Positions 23,906-33,197 of a DNA stretch of 64,000 nt are shown here, one piece after another (positions within the stretch are counted from its first letter, which is position 1; every line of letters starts with the position of its first letter). The position numbers were made by a program, and so were the translations under genes. This DNA is from Dyadobacter jiangsuensis. Its GTDB lineage: Bacteria; Bacteroidota; Bacteroidia; Cytophagales; Spirosomataceae. The DNA is taken from contig NZ_PYAS01000006.1 in NCBI RefSeq assembly GCF_003014695.1, forward strand, positions 411,922-475,921. Reading direction: 5' to 3'. The notes beneath the pieces were generated by a model. The model had not been told where the DNA came from and did no database searches. It was given only the letters and a program-made list of their open reading frames with translations.

Positions 23906-25852
23906 ATGATCAAATCACTTCCCATATTCATCCTCGTTCTTTTCTCCCATTTCGCATTTGCCCAAACCGGCGGCATCAAGCCGGTATCGCTCAAAAACGT
24001 TAAAACGACCGATGGTTTCTGGCACGATCGCGTCGAGCTCGCGCGGGCTGTAACTGTGCCTCACGCACTGCACCAATGCGAAGAAAGCGGCCGGTTCGAC
24101 AATTTTGCAGTGGCAGGCGGCTTGAAAAAGGGGACGTTCAAGGGCGCCCGTTTCGATGATTCGGATGTTTTCAAAATCGTGGAGGGAGCTTCTTATGTAC
24201 TTCAAAACCAATACGATCAGAAGCTGGACCATTACCTCGACTCGCTGATCATACTTTTCTCCGCCGCACAGGAACCCGACGGTTATCTGTATACCATCAG
24301 GACCATTAACAAGGATACCACCGGCTCCTACGACTGGATCGCGGGACCTTACCGCTATTCATTCGAGAATGGCAGCCATGAGTTGTACAATGTCGGCCAT
24401 TTATACGAAGCCGCCGTAGCACATTATGAAGCCACCGGTAAAAAGACTTTGCTGAATATCGCGATCAAAAATGCGGATCATCTTGTCAAAACCATTGGTC
24501 CTAAACCCGGGCAAATGGTGGTGGTACCGGGCCATGAGGAAACCGAACTCGCGTTGATACGCCTTTACCGCGTCACTGGCAAGAAAGAATACCTCGATCT
24601 TTCCAAATTCTTCATCGACATGCGCGGCCGCTCCGACAAGCGCACCCTTTTCCTTGACGAACACAAGCTCGGCCCGGCCTATTTCCAGGATCAGGTGCCC
24701 TTCGTGCGCCAGCGGGAGGCCGTAGGGCACGCCGTACGCGCACAATACCTGTACACGGGCGTGGCCGACCTGCTCAGCTTGCAACCCGACCCGAAAAATG
24801 ACGCCGCGGTGCACGCGATCTGGGACGACGCAACTTTCAAAAAGCAATACATTACCGGCGGAATGGGCGCCCGTGAGGATGGCGAAGCATTCGACAAACC
24901 CTACATATTGCCTAACGACAACGCCTACGCGGAAACCTGCGCCGCGATCGCCAACATGCTCTGGAACCACAAAATGTACCTGCTCACCGGCGAGGCAAAA
25001 TACATGGACGTTTTCGAACGTGTGCTTTACAACGGTTTTCTGGGCGGAATGGGCGTGAAGGGCAACAGCTTCTTTTACGTAAACCCGATGTCATCCAACG
25101 GTGTAAACGATTTCAATAAAGGTTCCGGCGCGGTGCGGCACGAATGGTTCGGTACCGCGTGCTGCCCGTCCAATGTCTCGCGTTTCCTTCCTTCCATGCC
25201 CGCGTACATGTACGCTACCCAGGGCAATGCGTTGGTGATCAACCTTTTCGGGGATACCAAAGCGAATATCACGCTTCCGAACACCGCGGTTCAGATTACC
25301 CAGCAGACGCAGTATCCATGGCAAGGGAACATCCGCATTCAGGTCGATCCCGAAAAAAACAGCGCATTCCCGCTGCATATCCGTATTCCGGGCTGGGCAA
25401 ATGGCCAGGCTATCCCGGGCGACTTGTATACTTATGAAGACAAACTGGCCAAACCGGTGATCCTGACTATTAATGGTAAAAAAACGGAAGCCGCCATTGA
25501 AAACGGATATTTGAAACTGAACAGAAACTGGAAGAAAAGCGATATGATCGAACTGGTGCTGGACATGCCCGTACGCAAAGTAATCGCCAACGAAAAGCTG
25601 AAAAGCAACCAGGGCAAGGTCGCTATCGAACGCGGACCTGTACTTTACTGTGCGGAAGGACATGATAATGGCGGAAAGGCGCTTGGCATCAAAATATCGG
25701 GAACGCAAGAATTCACCCCCTCCTACCAAAAAGAAATGCTGGGCGGCATTAATGTACTGAAATCCAAAGAACAAAACATTACTTTAATCCCCTACTACGC
25801 CTGGGCCAACCGCGGCGCGAATGAGATGGCGATATGGTTTGGAAGGGATTGA
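23906..25852 (+). CDS. GH127 family glycoside hydrolase (beta-L-arabinofuranosidase type)
   Basis: A 648-residue protein with signal peptide MIKSLPIFILVLFSHFAFAQ. The (alpha/alpha)6-barrel body (DUF1680) begins with VKTTDGFWHDRVELAR. Residues that bind zinc and catalyse in characterised GH127 enzymes can be matched: E343 and C345 in YAETCA, and C419-C420 in FGTACCPSN, one of which would be the nucleophile. The end has beta-sandwich character. Such enzymes release beta-L-arabinofuranose from plant glycans in the periplasm. It stands alone, 92 bases after the regulator, with no polysaccharide locus around it. Confidence 0.93.
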   Translation: MIKSLPIFILVLFSHFAFAQTGGIKPVSLKNVKTTDGFWHDRVELARAVTVPHALHQCEESGRFDNFAVAGGLKKGTFKGARFDDSDVFKIVEGASYVLQNQYDQKLDHYLDSLIILFSAAQEPDGYLYTIRTINKDTTGSYDWIAGPYRYSFENGSHELYNVGHLYEAAVAHYEATGKKTLLNIAIKNADHLVKTIGPKPGQMVVVPGHEETELALIRLYRVTGKKEYLDLSKFFIDMRGRSDKRTLFLDEHKLGPAYFQDQVPFVRQREAVGHAVRAQYLYTGVADLLSLQPDPKNDAAVHAIWDDATFKKQYITGGMGAREDGEAFDKPYILPNDNAYAETCAAIANMLWNHKMYLLTGEAKYMDVFERVLYNGFLGGMGVKGNSFFYVNPMSSNGVNDFNKGSGAVRHEWFGTACCPSNVSRFLPSMPAYMYATQGNALVINLFGDTKANITLPNTAVQITQQTQYPWQGNIRIQVDPEKNSAFPLHIRIPGWANGQAIPGDLYTYEDKLAKPVILTINGKKTEAAIENGYLKLNRNWKKSDMIELVLDMPVRKVIANEKLKSNQGKVAIERGPVLYCAEGHDNGGKALGIKISGTQEFTPSYQKEMLGGINVLKSKEQNITLIPYYAWANRGANEMAIWFGRD

Positions 25853-25880
25853 GGGACGATAGCGGTCAGCGGTCCAAACA

Positions 25881-26801
25881 CTACTCCTTCCTTTCCAGGT
25901 TCCGCTGAAACGCCTCCAAGTCCTTCAATTCCCCATCCATGATCAGATTAATATCGCTGCCGTCGAGCACCTCACTTTCCGATTTAATTTTACTTTTGAA
26001 ATAGAACGAAAAAGGCAGTTCCTTCCCTTTCCCGATTATCTGAGCACCCGCTTTGATGACTTTCCCTAAACTCACTTCCAACGGGATTTCATAAACATCC
26101 CTGCTTTTCGATTTCACTTTCGTAATGCCTTTCACAGCCCCTTCCGCGAAGCGTTTTTGTTTACCCAAATCCATTACGTAAACCGGGTCCTGAAATTCCA
26201 GCGAGAAGGGGTTCATATTACTCACCTCCACTTTCACCACGATATCCGACTCTTTCAAACCCAGCTTTTTAAAATCATAACCCGCCATTTTGACCATCGG
26301 CAGCCAATACAGCGGCAGTCTTTTGTCCATTTCGAGCACGAGCGAGTCCTTTCCAAGAAACGATTTTTCGAAATGCAGGATCGTTTTGAAATGATAATCG
26401 GCACTGTCCTGACCTTTGGCAGCCTCCTGGTCACCTTCCAAACGCAGGTTACGGATTTTCACTTTGGCTGGTAACGTCAGCAAAGAGCTGTCGGCCGCAT
26501 TCACTTCCAAAGGTTTGCTGTAATGGTCCTCCACGATCGTCCGGTCATTCATTTTGACCACATAATTCATCGCCTTCAAATGCATTCCCACCGGAAGCGG
26601 ATTGTGGACGAGTGTTTTAAGTTCCATTTTAATGGTACTATCCGTGATTTCACTGATATGGGCTATACTCATTTCCACACGTGGTTTCAACCCTGAAACC
26701 GGGTCGGGATCACTTTTTCTGAAAAAATACCAGACTGCAAATGCGGCTGCCGCGATCAATACCAGGATCAAAATCCATTTAAATACACTTCTGCTGTTCA
26801 T
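25881..26801 (-). CDS. Membrane-anchored LEA-type-2-like protein
   Basis: A 306-residue protein with one N-terminal membrane helix (WILILVLIAAAAFAVWYFF, about 9-27). The rest is predicted beta-rich, with repeated patterns such as KVEVSNMNPFSLEFQDPVYVMDLG, shortened here, that recall the two halves of a LEA-type-2 (water stress) beta-sandwich. Such domains occur in envelope proteins of Bacteroidota with unknown role. It is transcribed towards the GH127 gene, with only 28 bases between the two stops. The family assignment is tentative. Confidence 0.65.
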   Translation of the reverse strand: MNSRSVFKWILILVLIAAAAFAVWYFFRKSDPDPVSGLKPRVEMSIAHISEITDSTIKMELKTLVHNPLPVGMHLKAMNYVVKMNDRTIVEDHYSKPLEVNAADSSLLTLPAKVKIRNLRLEGDQEAAKGQDSADYHFKTILHFEKSFLGKDSLVLEMDKRLPLYWLPMVKMAGYDFKKLGLKESDIVVKVEVSNMNPFSLEFQDPVYVMDLGKQKRFAEGAVKGITKVKSKSRDVYEIPLEVSLGKVIKAGAQIIGKGKELPFSFYFKSKIKSESEVLDGSDINLIMDGELKDLEAFQRNLERKE

Positions 26802-27020
26802 AGGTGTCGGTCGGTTAATGAAAATACGTGCTCAAAAAGTATTCCCGCCGCTTTCACCCCCGCGCCACACGTATATGTGTAGGAAACTCTTCAAACCGGA
26901 TACAAAGCTTTCCTGCCGGCCTGTTTTCCCTTTTGGTATGAATTTTTAAAAAGAGTGCGACAAATCGGCGACAGCCGCCATGAATCTCAACAATACCACG
27001 ACCATTAAAACTACTTAATC

Positions 27021-27563
27021 ATGAAAGCGACAAAAAGTAAAACTGCTGCCAAACAAATCACCGAAAAGGATAGTGAAAAGCTGAAAGAATTGTTTGTAGA
27101 CGGTCTGAAAGACATTTACTGGGCCGAGAAAAACCTGGCGAAAGCGCTGACTAAAATGTCAAAAAATGCGACCTCTGAAGAATTAAAAGCTGCGTTTGAA
27201 CAGCATACTACCGAAACGGAAGAACATGCAGCCCGGCTGGAACAGGTTTTCGAAAGAATAGGCGAGAAAGCGCAAGCCAAGAAATGTGCCGCGATGGAAG
27301 GACTGATCGAAGAAGCGAACGAAATCCTCGAGAGCACCGATAAAGGCACAATGGTACGCGACTGCGGGCTTATTATGGCCGCACAAAAAGTGGAACATTA
27401 CGAAATAGCGTCCTACGGCACATTGCGCAACATTGCCCGCACACTGGGCCATAACGACGTCGCAGATATGCTGCAACAAACGCTTGACCAGGAGGGTGAA
27501 ACCGACCATAAGCTCACCGAACTGGCAGAAGCCTATGTGAACGAGGAAGCAAGTGTAGAGTAG
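27021..27563 (+). CDS. Ferritin-like DUF892 protein (YciE/YciF type)
   Basis: A 180-residue, mostly helical protein. LKELFVDGLKDIYWAEKNL near residues 22-40, EQHTTETEEHAARLEQVF near 67-84, KVEHYEIASY and DQEGETDHKL supply the repeated Glu/His ligands of a di-iron four-helix bundle. Members of DUF892 are induced in osmotic, oxidative or stationary-phase stress in enterobacteria; the reaction is unknown. The gene is single and is followed by a strong terminator shared with the converging gene. Confidence 0.92.
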   Translation: MKATKSKTAAKQITEKDSEKLKELFVDGLKDIYWAEKNLAKALTKMSKNATSEELKAAFEQHTTETEEHAARLEQVFERIGEKAQAKKCAAMEGLIEEANEILESTDKGTMVRDCGLIMAAQKVEHYEIASYGTLRNIARTLGHNDVADMLQQTLDQEGETDHKLTELAEAYVNEEASVE

Positions 27564-27587
27564 AGGCTTTTGCCTTTTATAAAACAG

Positions 27588-27620
27588 AGAGGCGATCGGG
27601 ATTCCCGACCGCCTCTTTTG
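27588..27620. terminator. Bidirectional intrinsic terminator
   Basis: A 13-base-pair stem with one mismatch (AGAGGCGATCGGG and CCCGACCGCCTCT), loop ATT, is followed by TTTTG on the plus strand and preceded by a run that gives U-rich sequence on the minus strand. It lies between two converging stop codons (27,563 and 27,637), as expected for a shared terminator. Confidence 0.85.
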
Positions 27621-27636
27621 CATTCAATATATACAT

Positions 27637-28152
27637 CTACACCAGATTCAATTTGCCATGATCGCCGCCGTCAGGTGTGGTACCCGTAATCACCGCTTTC
27701 AGCATCGAGAAGAATACGACCATTTTGGAAGAAGTACTATCCCAATATGCGGCTTCTTGCGTGGTAACCCTCAGCACGGCGAGATCCGGATCGTCTTTCC
27801 CGCCTGGAAACCAGGCTTTCGACATCAGGTTCCACAATTCCTCCTTACGATGCTCGCTTTCCACGATCGATGCCGTACCCGACACACTTAAGTAAGTATT
27901 GCTTTTAGGATCTGCGTAAATCAATGTCACCGTATTCCCATGCCGGGCATCGCCATGCTGGGCATCTTTTACCAGCTCGGTATGGCGGCTGGTAAAAAAC
28001 CACACATTCCCTTCCGCATCGATATCCAGCGTTGTCATCGGACGTGACACGATCTTGCCGTCTTCAATAGTCGTGTACATGCAAAACCGGATGTCCTCCG
28101 CCAACGATTTCAGTTTCTTAATAGCCTGATTATCTTCAAAATCCTTTTCCAT
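27637..28152 (-). CDS. Pyridoxamine 5'-phosphate oxidase-fold flavoprotein, general stress protein 26 type
   Basis: A 171-residue protein from MEKDFEDNQAIKKLKSL. The order RFCMYTTIEDGKIVSRPMTT, then NVWFFTSRHTELVKD and VTLIYADPKSNTYLSVSGTA, is that of the split-barrel flavin-binding family known as general stress protein 26. It probably binds FMN or F420-like cofactors; the substrate is unknown. The ATG at 28,152 is preferred over one 35 codons upstream because the family begins here. The neighbouring DUF892 gene is also a stress-type gene, so the two may respond to the same conditions. Confidence 0.88.
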   Translation of the reverse strand: MEKDFEDNQAIKKLKSLAEDIRFCMYTTIEDGKIVSRPMTTLDIDAEGNVWFFTSRHTELVKDAQHGDARHGNTVTLIYADPKSNTYLSVSGTASIVESEHRKEELWNLMSKAWFPGGKDDPDLAVLRVTTQEAAYWDSTSSKMVVFFSMLKAVITGTTPDGGDHGKLNLV

Positions 28153-28246
28153 AACGATTGTTTTTAGATCTGTTGAAATTTTGGTTTGAATCCGGATATA
28201 TAAAACAACCGTTCCAAGGATAGACTGATAAAGCGGAGGGTTCCGA

Positions 28247-28385
28247 GCGCCGACCACTGACCATAGTCCAAGTTGTCATGTGTAGTCAGGAATAGTCATT
28301 GAAATACAATACTTGACCAGGCATGACAACATCTGACCATACTTGACCACTACCGTAGCAAAAATGCAATCGGCGGTCGCAACCA
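28247..28385. repeat. Composite repeat, copy 1 (GACC arms with GTCAGGAAT interior)
   Basis: Outer arms GCGCCGACCACTGACC and AATCGGCGGTCGC enclose an interior with GTCATGTGTAGTCAGGAATA (about 28,276-28,295) and GACCACTACCGTAGCAAAAA (28,345-28,364). The interior returns in opposite orientation at 36,261-36,336. It lies between the stress protein and the TonB receptor; no gene is present. Confidence 0.75.
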
Positions 28386-28409
28386 CCAGGCGTCCCCGCC
28401 GCCCCAGCA

Positions 28410-30725
28410 TTAAAATTCCAGGCGATAATTCAGAATCGGCAGCATACCTGTCTGGGTAATCAGCTTTACCCGGTCCTCTTTCTTATTGTAGTATCGATCC
28501 AATGCATTCAAGCGATTGGTCACATTCTGAATGTCGAGCGAGATCGTCGATGTGGTGCGTCTTTTGTTTTTGGTATAACTTACCCGCAGGTCGGAGCGAA
28601 AATAGGCGGGCAGCTGCTCCGAGTAGCTTCGTGACCAATCGCGTTCCGTGCGGCCTTTTTCCCTTGACTTTTCCAGGTCAATTGGCGTGGTGCGGTTGCC
28701 GCCGGCCGCGAGGAGCTTGATATTGGCAGCAAAAATGTTGGTTTTGTTCTTACCGACCCGCCATTCCTTACCCGCGAGTAAGTTCTGTACATACTTGCCA
28801 TTAAAGCGGCTGTCGCGTTCAATGCCGTCGCGGCCGGTGTATTTGGATTGGTACAAAGAAGTCGTACTCATGAGGTAAATGCCGGCCGTGAGTGATTTTT
28901 CGACCGTGAGCTCCAAACCATAACTGCGTCCCTTGCCATCGCTCGTCAGGGAATCGCTTACAAAACCGCTGATTTCGTTCAACTGCGAGTTATGGAGCAA
29001 ATAGGGCGTCGTCGTGTTCGGCGGACCGATCGGGATGTTGTAATGATGCTGGTAATACGTTTCCGCAAGTACCCGCCAGCTCGCCGATGGCCTGAACTCG
29101 TATCCCGCCACCCAATGCGCCGATTTGGTCAGTTTCAGGTTCTTGTTCAACAGATCCGTCTTATCTTCCGACACCTTTACCTGGGCAAAGTAAGTAGAAA
29201 TAGACTCCGTTTTGCTATGTAACCCGGCACCCAAGCTAACTGTCGAGCGTGGCGCGACGGCCCACCTTACCCCCACGCGCGGCTCGATCGAATATCGATT
29301 GTTCAGCCCGAGCAACATGCCGTGCAAGCCTGCATTCAGTGTAACGGTAGGTGTTAAACGCGACTTCCATTGCGCATAGGCCTGAAACAGCTGGGTATTT
29401 CCTTTCCGATCCACATTGATTTCATAAGGACCGTCTTCATTATCCTTGTCATACAGGTTGAAATCCAGGTGGTTGATGATCACACCCAGCCGGACCGTGT
29501 TGCGCGCGTTGAGTTTGTAATTGTATAAAGAGGAGAGTCTAAGTGCCTGGTTTACAAATTTCTGTTGATAGGTAGCATCGATGTTTTTGTCATAAAAATC
29601 CCCTGTCTGGCTCGTAGCTGAATAGGAAACGATGTTTTCCATATAGGATTTACTATTGATATAGCGGAGGTAATTCACACCTACCATCCCGCGGTTCGAC
29701 TTGAAGGTTTCGTTCCAATCGTCGTCGTTAACTTTTGACGTACTCATGCCCCCTAGCCCCCACACACTCACCACCACCTTGTCGTCGTAAGGAATATATA
29801 TCTTAAAAGCGCCGTCCTGAAAATCAATCGAAGCATCGCCGTTAAGGTTAACGCCGATCTTATTAAGAACGGAAAGAGTAGAATAGCGGTAATTGGCCAG
29901 ATAAGAAGCGCCGCCCTTCGCGCCAATGGGCCCTTCGGCAGCGAAATCGAGCCCGAGAATACCGGCCTGCATCGCGTATTCGCGTTTTTCATTGTTACCT
30001 TTTCTGAGTTTAAGGTCAAAAACACCCGATGTTGCATTTCCATATTCGGCGGGAAATGCGCCGGTGAGAAAATCGGAATTACCGAGTACGTTGGCGCTCA
30101 ATGCGCTGATCCCGCCGCCGCTCGCGCCCTCCTGTGCGAAGTGGTTCGGATTGGGAATCTCGACGCCTTCCATGCGCCACAGCATCCCTTTCGGACTATT
30201 CCCTCTGATAATAAGCTGATTACTACCGTCGTCGGTTGCTGCCACACCGGCAAACGACATGGCCATCCGTGCCGGGTCGTTCACGGAGGCAGCGAAACGC
30301 TTCGTCTGATCCACGGTAAATGAGCGGCCGCTTACGCTCACCATGTCGTTCAAAGGAGCACCGTTCTCTTTCTGCGCTTTCACAACCACTTCATTCAGAG
30401 CACGGAACGATTCGGTCAGTTTGATATTAAATTCAACTTCCTTCCCGGAGCCTACATTGATTTCCTGCACGAATGCATCATCATAGCCAATGCTGGTAAT
30501 TTTAAACGAGTGGCGACCGACAGGCACTTTCTCAATCCGGAAATTTCCCTCGGTATCTGTCACTCCGCCGATGAGAGGCGTCACGGAAGTCACGATCACA
30601 TTCGCGCCGATCACCGGTTGTTGCGATTCCGCATCCACGACGCGTCCTTTGACCGTCTGGGCAGGCTGGGCAAAGGCCAGGGCGCTCATGGCCCCGGCGA
30701 TTAAGGTCAAGATAAATTTTTTCAT
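28410..30725 (-). CDS. TonB-dependent receptor with carboxypeptidase-like N-terminal domain
   Basis: A 771-residue outer-membrane receptor with signal peptide MKKFILTLIAGAMSALAFAQ. A CarboxypepD_reg-like domain (VKGRVVDAESQQPVIGANVI, about 24-43, extending to about 110) and a plug domain with NQLIIRGNSPKGMLWRMEGV near residues 180-199 precede a beta-barrel that ends in Phe (LNYRLEF), as outer-membrane barrels do. It takes up a ligand with energy from TonB; no SusD partner is adjacent and the ligand cannot be told. It is separated from tenA by a repeat hairpin, and I see no riboswitch upstream, so a thiamin role is not supported. Confidence 0.93.
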   Translation of the reverse strand: MKKFILTLIAGAMSALAFAQPAQTVKGRVVDAESQQPVIGANVIVTSVTPLIGGVTDTEGNFRIEKVPVGRHSFKITSIGYDDAFVQEINVGSGKEVEFNIKLTESFRALNEVVVKAQKENGAPLNDMVSVSGRSFTVDQTKRFAASVNDPARMAMSFAGVAATDDGSNQLIIRGNSPKGMLWRMEGVEIPNPNHFAQEGASGGGISALSANVLGNSDFLTGAFPAEYGNATSGVFDLKLRKGNNEKREYAMQAGILGLDFAAEGPIGAKGGASYLANYRYSTLSVLNKIGVNLNGDASIDFQDGAFKIYIPYDDKVVVSVWGLGGMSTSKVNDDDWNETFKSNRGMVGVNYLRYINSKSYMENIVSYSATSQTGDFYDKNIDATYQQKFVNQALRLSSLYNYKLNARNTVRLGVIINHLDFNLYDKDNEDGPYEINVDRKGNTQLFQAYAQWKSRLTPTVTLNAGLHGMLLGLNNRYSIEPRVGVRWAVAPRSTVSLGAGLHSKTESISTYFAQVKVSEDKTDLLNKNLKLTKSAHWVAGYEFRPSASWRVLAETYYQHHYNIPIGPPNTTTPYLLHNSQLNEISGFVSDSLTSDGKGRSYGLELTVEKSLTAGIYLMSTTSLYQSKYTGRDGIERDSRFNGKYVQNLLAGKEWRVGKNKTNIFAANIKLLAAGGNRTTPIDLEKSREKGRTERDWSRSYSEQLPAYFRSDLRVSYTKNKRRTTSTISLDIQNVTNRLNALDRYYNKKEDRVKLITQTGMLPILNYRLEF

Positions 30726-30805
30726 GGCTGGTTGTTTTGTAATTCTGACAACTCAGCCGTTGGGTACCCTAAAAGTTATGGGGAAAATTTTTGAACCTGG
30801 GGGTT

Positions 30806-30921
30806 TGACGGCCGACGGCCGACCATGGACCGCCGATTGCATGTATTATATCGTCTTGATTTTTTTCTTACGAATCTCCACTGACAAGCAGTCGGCGGTC
30901 AGCGGTCAGCCGTCGGCGGTC
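30806..30921. repeat. GACCGCCGAC hairpin, copy 2
   Basis: Left arm GACGGCCGACGGCCGACCAT continues GGACCGCCGA; right arm AGTCGGCGGTCAGCGGTCAG continues CCGTCGGCGGTC. About 50 AT-rich bases form the loop. It fills most of the gap between the TonB receptor start (30,725) and the tenA stop (30,929). Confidence 0.78.
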
Positions 30922-30928
30922 AATTACG

Positions 30929-31579
30929 CTACACGCCCCAGGTCTCCAACCGATAAGCACTATCCCAAAACACATATTCCAGTTTCGAAGCAGTTAAATA
31001 TGCCTCGATCATCTTCCTGCGTGTCGCTTCCGACGCTCGCTCAGCCAACTGGTCACAAATGTCCAGCGCCTTCTGTACGGAATGCGCGAAATCTTTGCCT
31101 GCGTAGGCATTAATCCAGTTTTGATAGGGATTCGGAGTGGCCTGATTAGCGTAAATGTAGTCGCCGATTTGCTTGTAAATCCAGAAGCACGGAAGCAATG
31201 CGGCCACTGTAACTTCGTAGGATTCGAATGCGCTGGTAGCCATCAAATAGTTGGTATAGGCAAAACAGCCCGGCGCTTTACCCGATTGGTAGTCGATGAC
31301 GTATTCTTTGAAATACCCCAAATGCAATGCGCGCTCTACGAGAATGGCGTTTTGCGCAAATTGGAGGAAATCGAGCAGTTCGTGGCTGTTACCGGCTTTG
31401 GTACCTGCTACGGCCAGTGCGCGGGCAAAATCGGCGAGGTAAAGAGAATCCTGATAAATGTAGAATTTAAACTTTTCGAGCGGTAAAGTGCCCTCTTTCA
31501 GTTCCTTGTTGAAAGGATGTTGCTGTATTTCTTCAAATATCGGCAGCGCTTCGGCCCAGAGCAGGTCGGTGAATTTCAT
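30929..31579 (-). CDS. tenA: TenA family aminopyrimidine aminohydrolase (thiaminase II)
   Basis: A 216-residue all-helical protein. The active-site Cys is C131 in LLPCFWIYKQIGDY, the pattern of TenA enzymes, and an acidic residue near the C-terminus (YRLETW) matches the second catalytic position. TenA recycles breakdown products of thiamin by hydrolysing aminomethyl-pyrimidine to HMP. The start overlaps the thiD stop by four bases, so it is the last gene of thiM-thiE-thiD-tenA. HMP formed here would be phosphorylated by the ThiD next door. Confidence 0.94.
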   Translation of the reverse strand: MKFTDLLWAEALPIFEEIQQHPFNKELKEGTLPLEKFKFYIYQDSLYLADFARALAVAGTKAGNSHELLDFLQFAQNAILVERALHLGYFKEYVIDYQSGKAPGCFAYTNYLMATSAFESYEVTVAALLPCFWIYKQIGDYIYANQATPNPYQNWINAYAGKDFAHSVQKALDICDQLAERASEATRRKMIEAYLTASKLEYVFWDSAYRLETWGV

Positions 31580-32397
31580 GATAAAATCTGCATGGAAAGT
31601 GGTGAAAATGAATGGTTCAGCGGGCCCGGACCGTGACCGGTAACGACGTCTTTACCCTCCCTGATAGCGCCCGCGATGTATTCCTTCGCGAAAATGATCG
31701 ACTCCGCCAGCGAATTGCCCTTGGCGAGGTAAGTAGCAATAGCCGACGACAACGTACAGCCGGTACCATGGACGTTCCGGCTTTCGATGTAATCCGATTC
31801 GAGGATCAAGGGCTCCTGCCCTCTTTGCGCCAGCACATCATAAATCGTCGGCGCCACCAGGTGACCCCCTTTCAGCAGCACCGCTTTGCAGCCTTTTTCA
31901 ACCATTTGAATCGCTGCACCTTTCATCGTTGCCGCTGTGCGGATCTGTCCGCCGATGAGTATTTCTGCTTCATCCAGATTGGGCGTAATGAGGTCCGCCC
32001 GGGGAAAAAGCTCCTTCCAAAGCACCGCAACTGTCTCGTCCTGGATCAGTTTCGAACCACTGGTAGATACCATTACCGGGTCGAAAACCACGAACGACGG
32101 TTTAAAACGATCCAGCGCGTCCGCAATGACGTGCGCCACCTCCGCAGTATTCACCATCCCGATTTTAACAGCATCAACGGTAATATCCTCAAAAACAGCT
32201 TCCAACTGTTCCTGTAAAAAAGCCGGCGGCACGGGATGAATCGCCCGCACGCCCTGCGTATTCTGAGCAGTGAGCGCGGTAATGGCGGATGTTCCGTAGG
32301 CTCCCAGCGCGGCGATCGTTTTGAGGTCGGCCTGGATGCCTGCGCCACCTCCGCTATCGGATCCGGCGATGGTCAATACAGTTGGATAACGGTTCAT
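31576..32397 (-). CDS. thiD: Hydroxymethylpyrimidine/phosphomethylpyrimidine kinase
   Basis: A 273-residue ribokinase-fold kinase. TIAGSDSGGGAGIQADLK (about 9-26) and the anion-hole segment HGTGCTLSSAIATYLAKG near residue 209 are the ThiD signatures. It phosphorylates HMP twice to HMP-PP, one of the two precursors joined by ThiE. It lies between thiE (63-base gap holding GTCAGG-like repeats) and tenA (overlapping). No fused ThiE domain is present; the length is normal. Confidence 0.96.
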   Translation of the reverse strand: MNRYPTVLTIAGSDSGGGAGIQADLKTIAALGAYGTSAITALTAQNTQGVRAIHPVPPAFLQEQLEAVFEDITVDAVKIGMVNTAEVAHVIADALDRFKPSFVVFDPVMVSTSGSKLIQDETVAVLWKELFPRADLITPNLDEAEILIGGQIRTAATMKGAAIQMVEKGCKAVLLKGGHLVAPTIYDVLAQRGQEPLILESDYIESRNVHGTGCTLSSAIATYLAKGNSLAESIIFAKEYIAGAIREGKDVVTGHGPGPLNHSFSPLSMQILS

Positions 32398-32400
32398 AGG

Positions 32401-32460
32401 AATGTGGTTGGTGGTGTTGGTCGGGGGTGGTCAGCTATTGAAAGGTTTGGTCAGGTTTTG
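32401..32460. repeat. GGTCAGG-type repeat patch in thi operon
   Basis: Short direct units such as GGTGGTCAG, TTGGTCAGG and TTTGTCAGG fill the gap between the thiD start and the thiE stop. They resemble the units at 50,500-50,560. No clear hairpin partner is present. Confidence 0.5.
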
Positions 32461-33114
32461 TCAGGTGTTGTTGGAGGTTGGCCACAGGATCGCATCCTGG
32501 ATAGCCTTTTTGAGCTCCTTTGCCGCTTCTCTCGGCGACGGGGCGCTGCAAATGGCCGATACGACGGCAATACCGTTCGCACCGTTCAGTACGGCCTCGT
32601 GCGCGTTGCCCGTATGAAGCCCGCCGATTACCACCAGCGGATGCCTGCTTTCCTGTCGCGCCCATTGCAAGCCTTTAAGTTCCCAGGGCTGCTCGGTGTC
32701 GGTTTTGGTCGGCGTCGCGAAAAGCGGGCTTACGGCGAGGTACGAGAGGTTCCAATGCGCTGCTTCGAGCACATCGGATTGCTTTTCAGCCGATAATCCT
32801 ATGATTTTACCTTCGCCGAGCAGTCGATAGGCTGTTTGAAAAGGCATGTCGCTCTGCCCGATATGCACGCCGTCCGCGTCCACAGCCAATGCTACATCCA
32901 CCCGGTCGTTAATGATCAAAGGGACATTATAAGTTTCCAAAAGGCTTTTCAAACGCTTCGCCCGATCGATAAATGCGCGGGTAGAAAGCGATTTTTCCCG
33001 CAACTGCACCATGGTGACACCTCCTTTCACAGCCTCTTCCACAACCCAGTAAAAGTCGCGGCCCAGGCACGCGGCTTCGTCGGTTACTAAATACAGTTCG
33101 AGGTTTAACATCAT
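32461..33114 (-). CDS. thiE: Thiamine-phosphate synthase
   Basis: A 217-residue TIM-barrel enzyme. MVQLREKSLSTR (about 35-46), NDRVDVALAVDADGVHIGQS (about 69-88) and GLSAEKQSDVLEA are the substrate- and pyrophosphate-binding segments of ThiE. It joins HMP-PP to hydroxyethylthiazole phosphate to give thiamin phosphate in the cytoplasm. Two ATGs are in tandem at the start (33,114 and 33,111). It is 83 bases downstream of thiM, with a pair of REP elements in the gap. Confidence 0.95.
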   Translation of the reverse strand: MMLNLELYLVTDEAACLGRDFYWVVEEAVKGGVTMVQLREKSLSTRAFIDRAKRLKSLLETYNVPLIINDRVDVALAVDADGVHIGQSDMPFQTAYRLLGEGKIIGLSAEKQSDVLEAAHWNLSYLAVSPLFATPTKTDTEQPWELKGLQWARQESRHPLVVIGGLHTGNAHEAVLNGANGIAVVSAICSAPSPREAAKELKKAIQDAILWPTSNNT

Positions 33115-33126
33115 ACATTCATTTAA

Positions 33127-33191
33127 ATGCCGTCAGGCATGTAATATTGGTAGCATATTATGTCACTACCAATGTTTCATCGCTACGCGAT
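33127..33191. repeat. Inverted REP pair between thiM and thiE
   Basis: ATGCCGTCAGGCAT followed by GTAATATTGGTAGCA (33,127-33,155) faces an inverted copy, TACCAATGTTTCATCGCTACG CGAT split here for length (33,167-33,191). Hairpin heads and the TGTAATATTGGTAGCA tail are the same as in the large array at 56,891-58,193, beside the transposase gene. The two units in head-to-head arrangement recall a BIME. Confidence 0.85.
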
Positions 33192-33197
33192 TGAATA

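Noticed and set aside
28410..30725. Thiamin-specific outer-membrane receptor
   Set aside because: It is next to the thiamin operon, but no TPP aptamer precedes it, a repeat hairpin separates the two, and the sequence shows nothing that points to thiamin.
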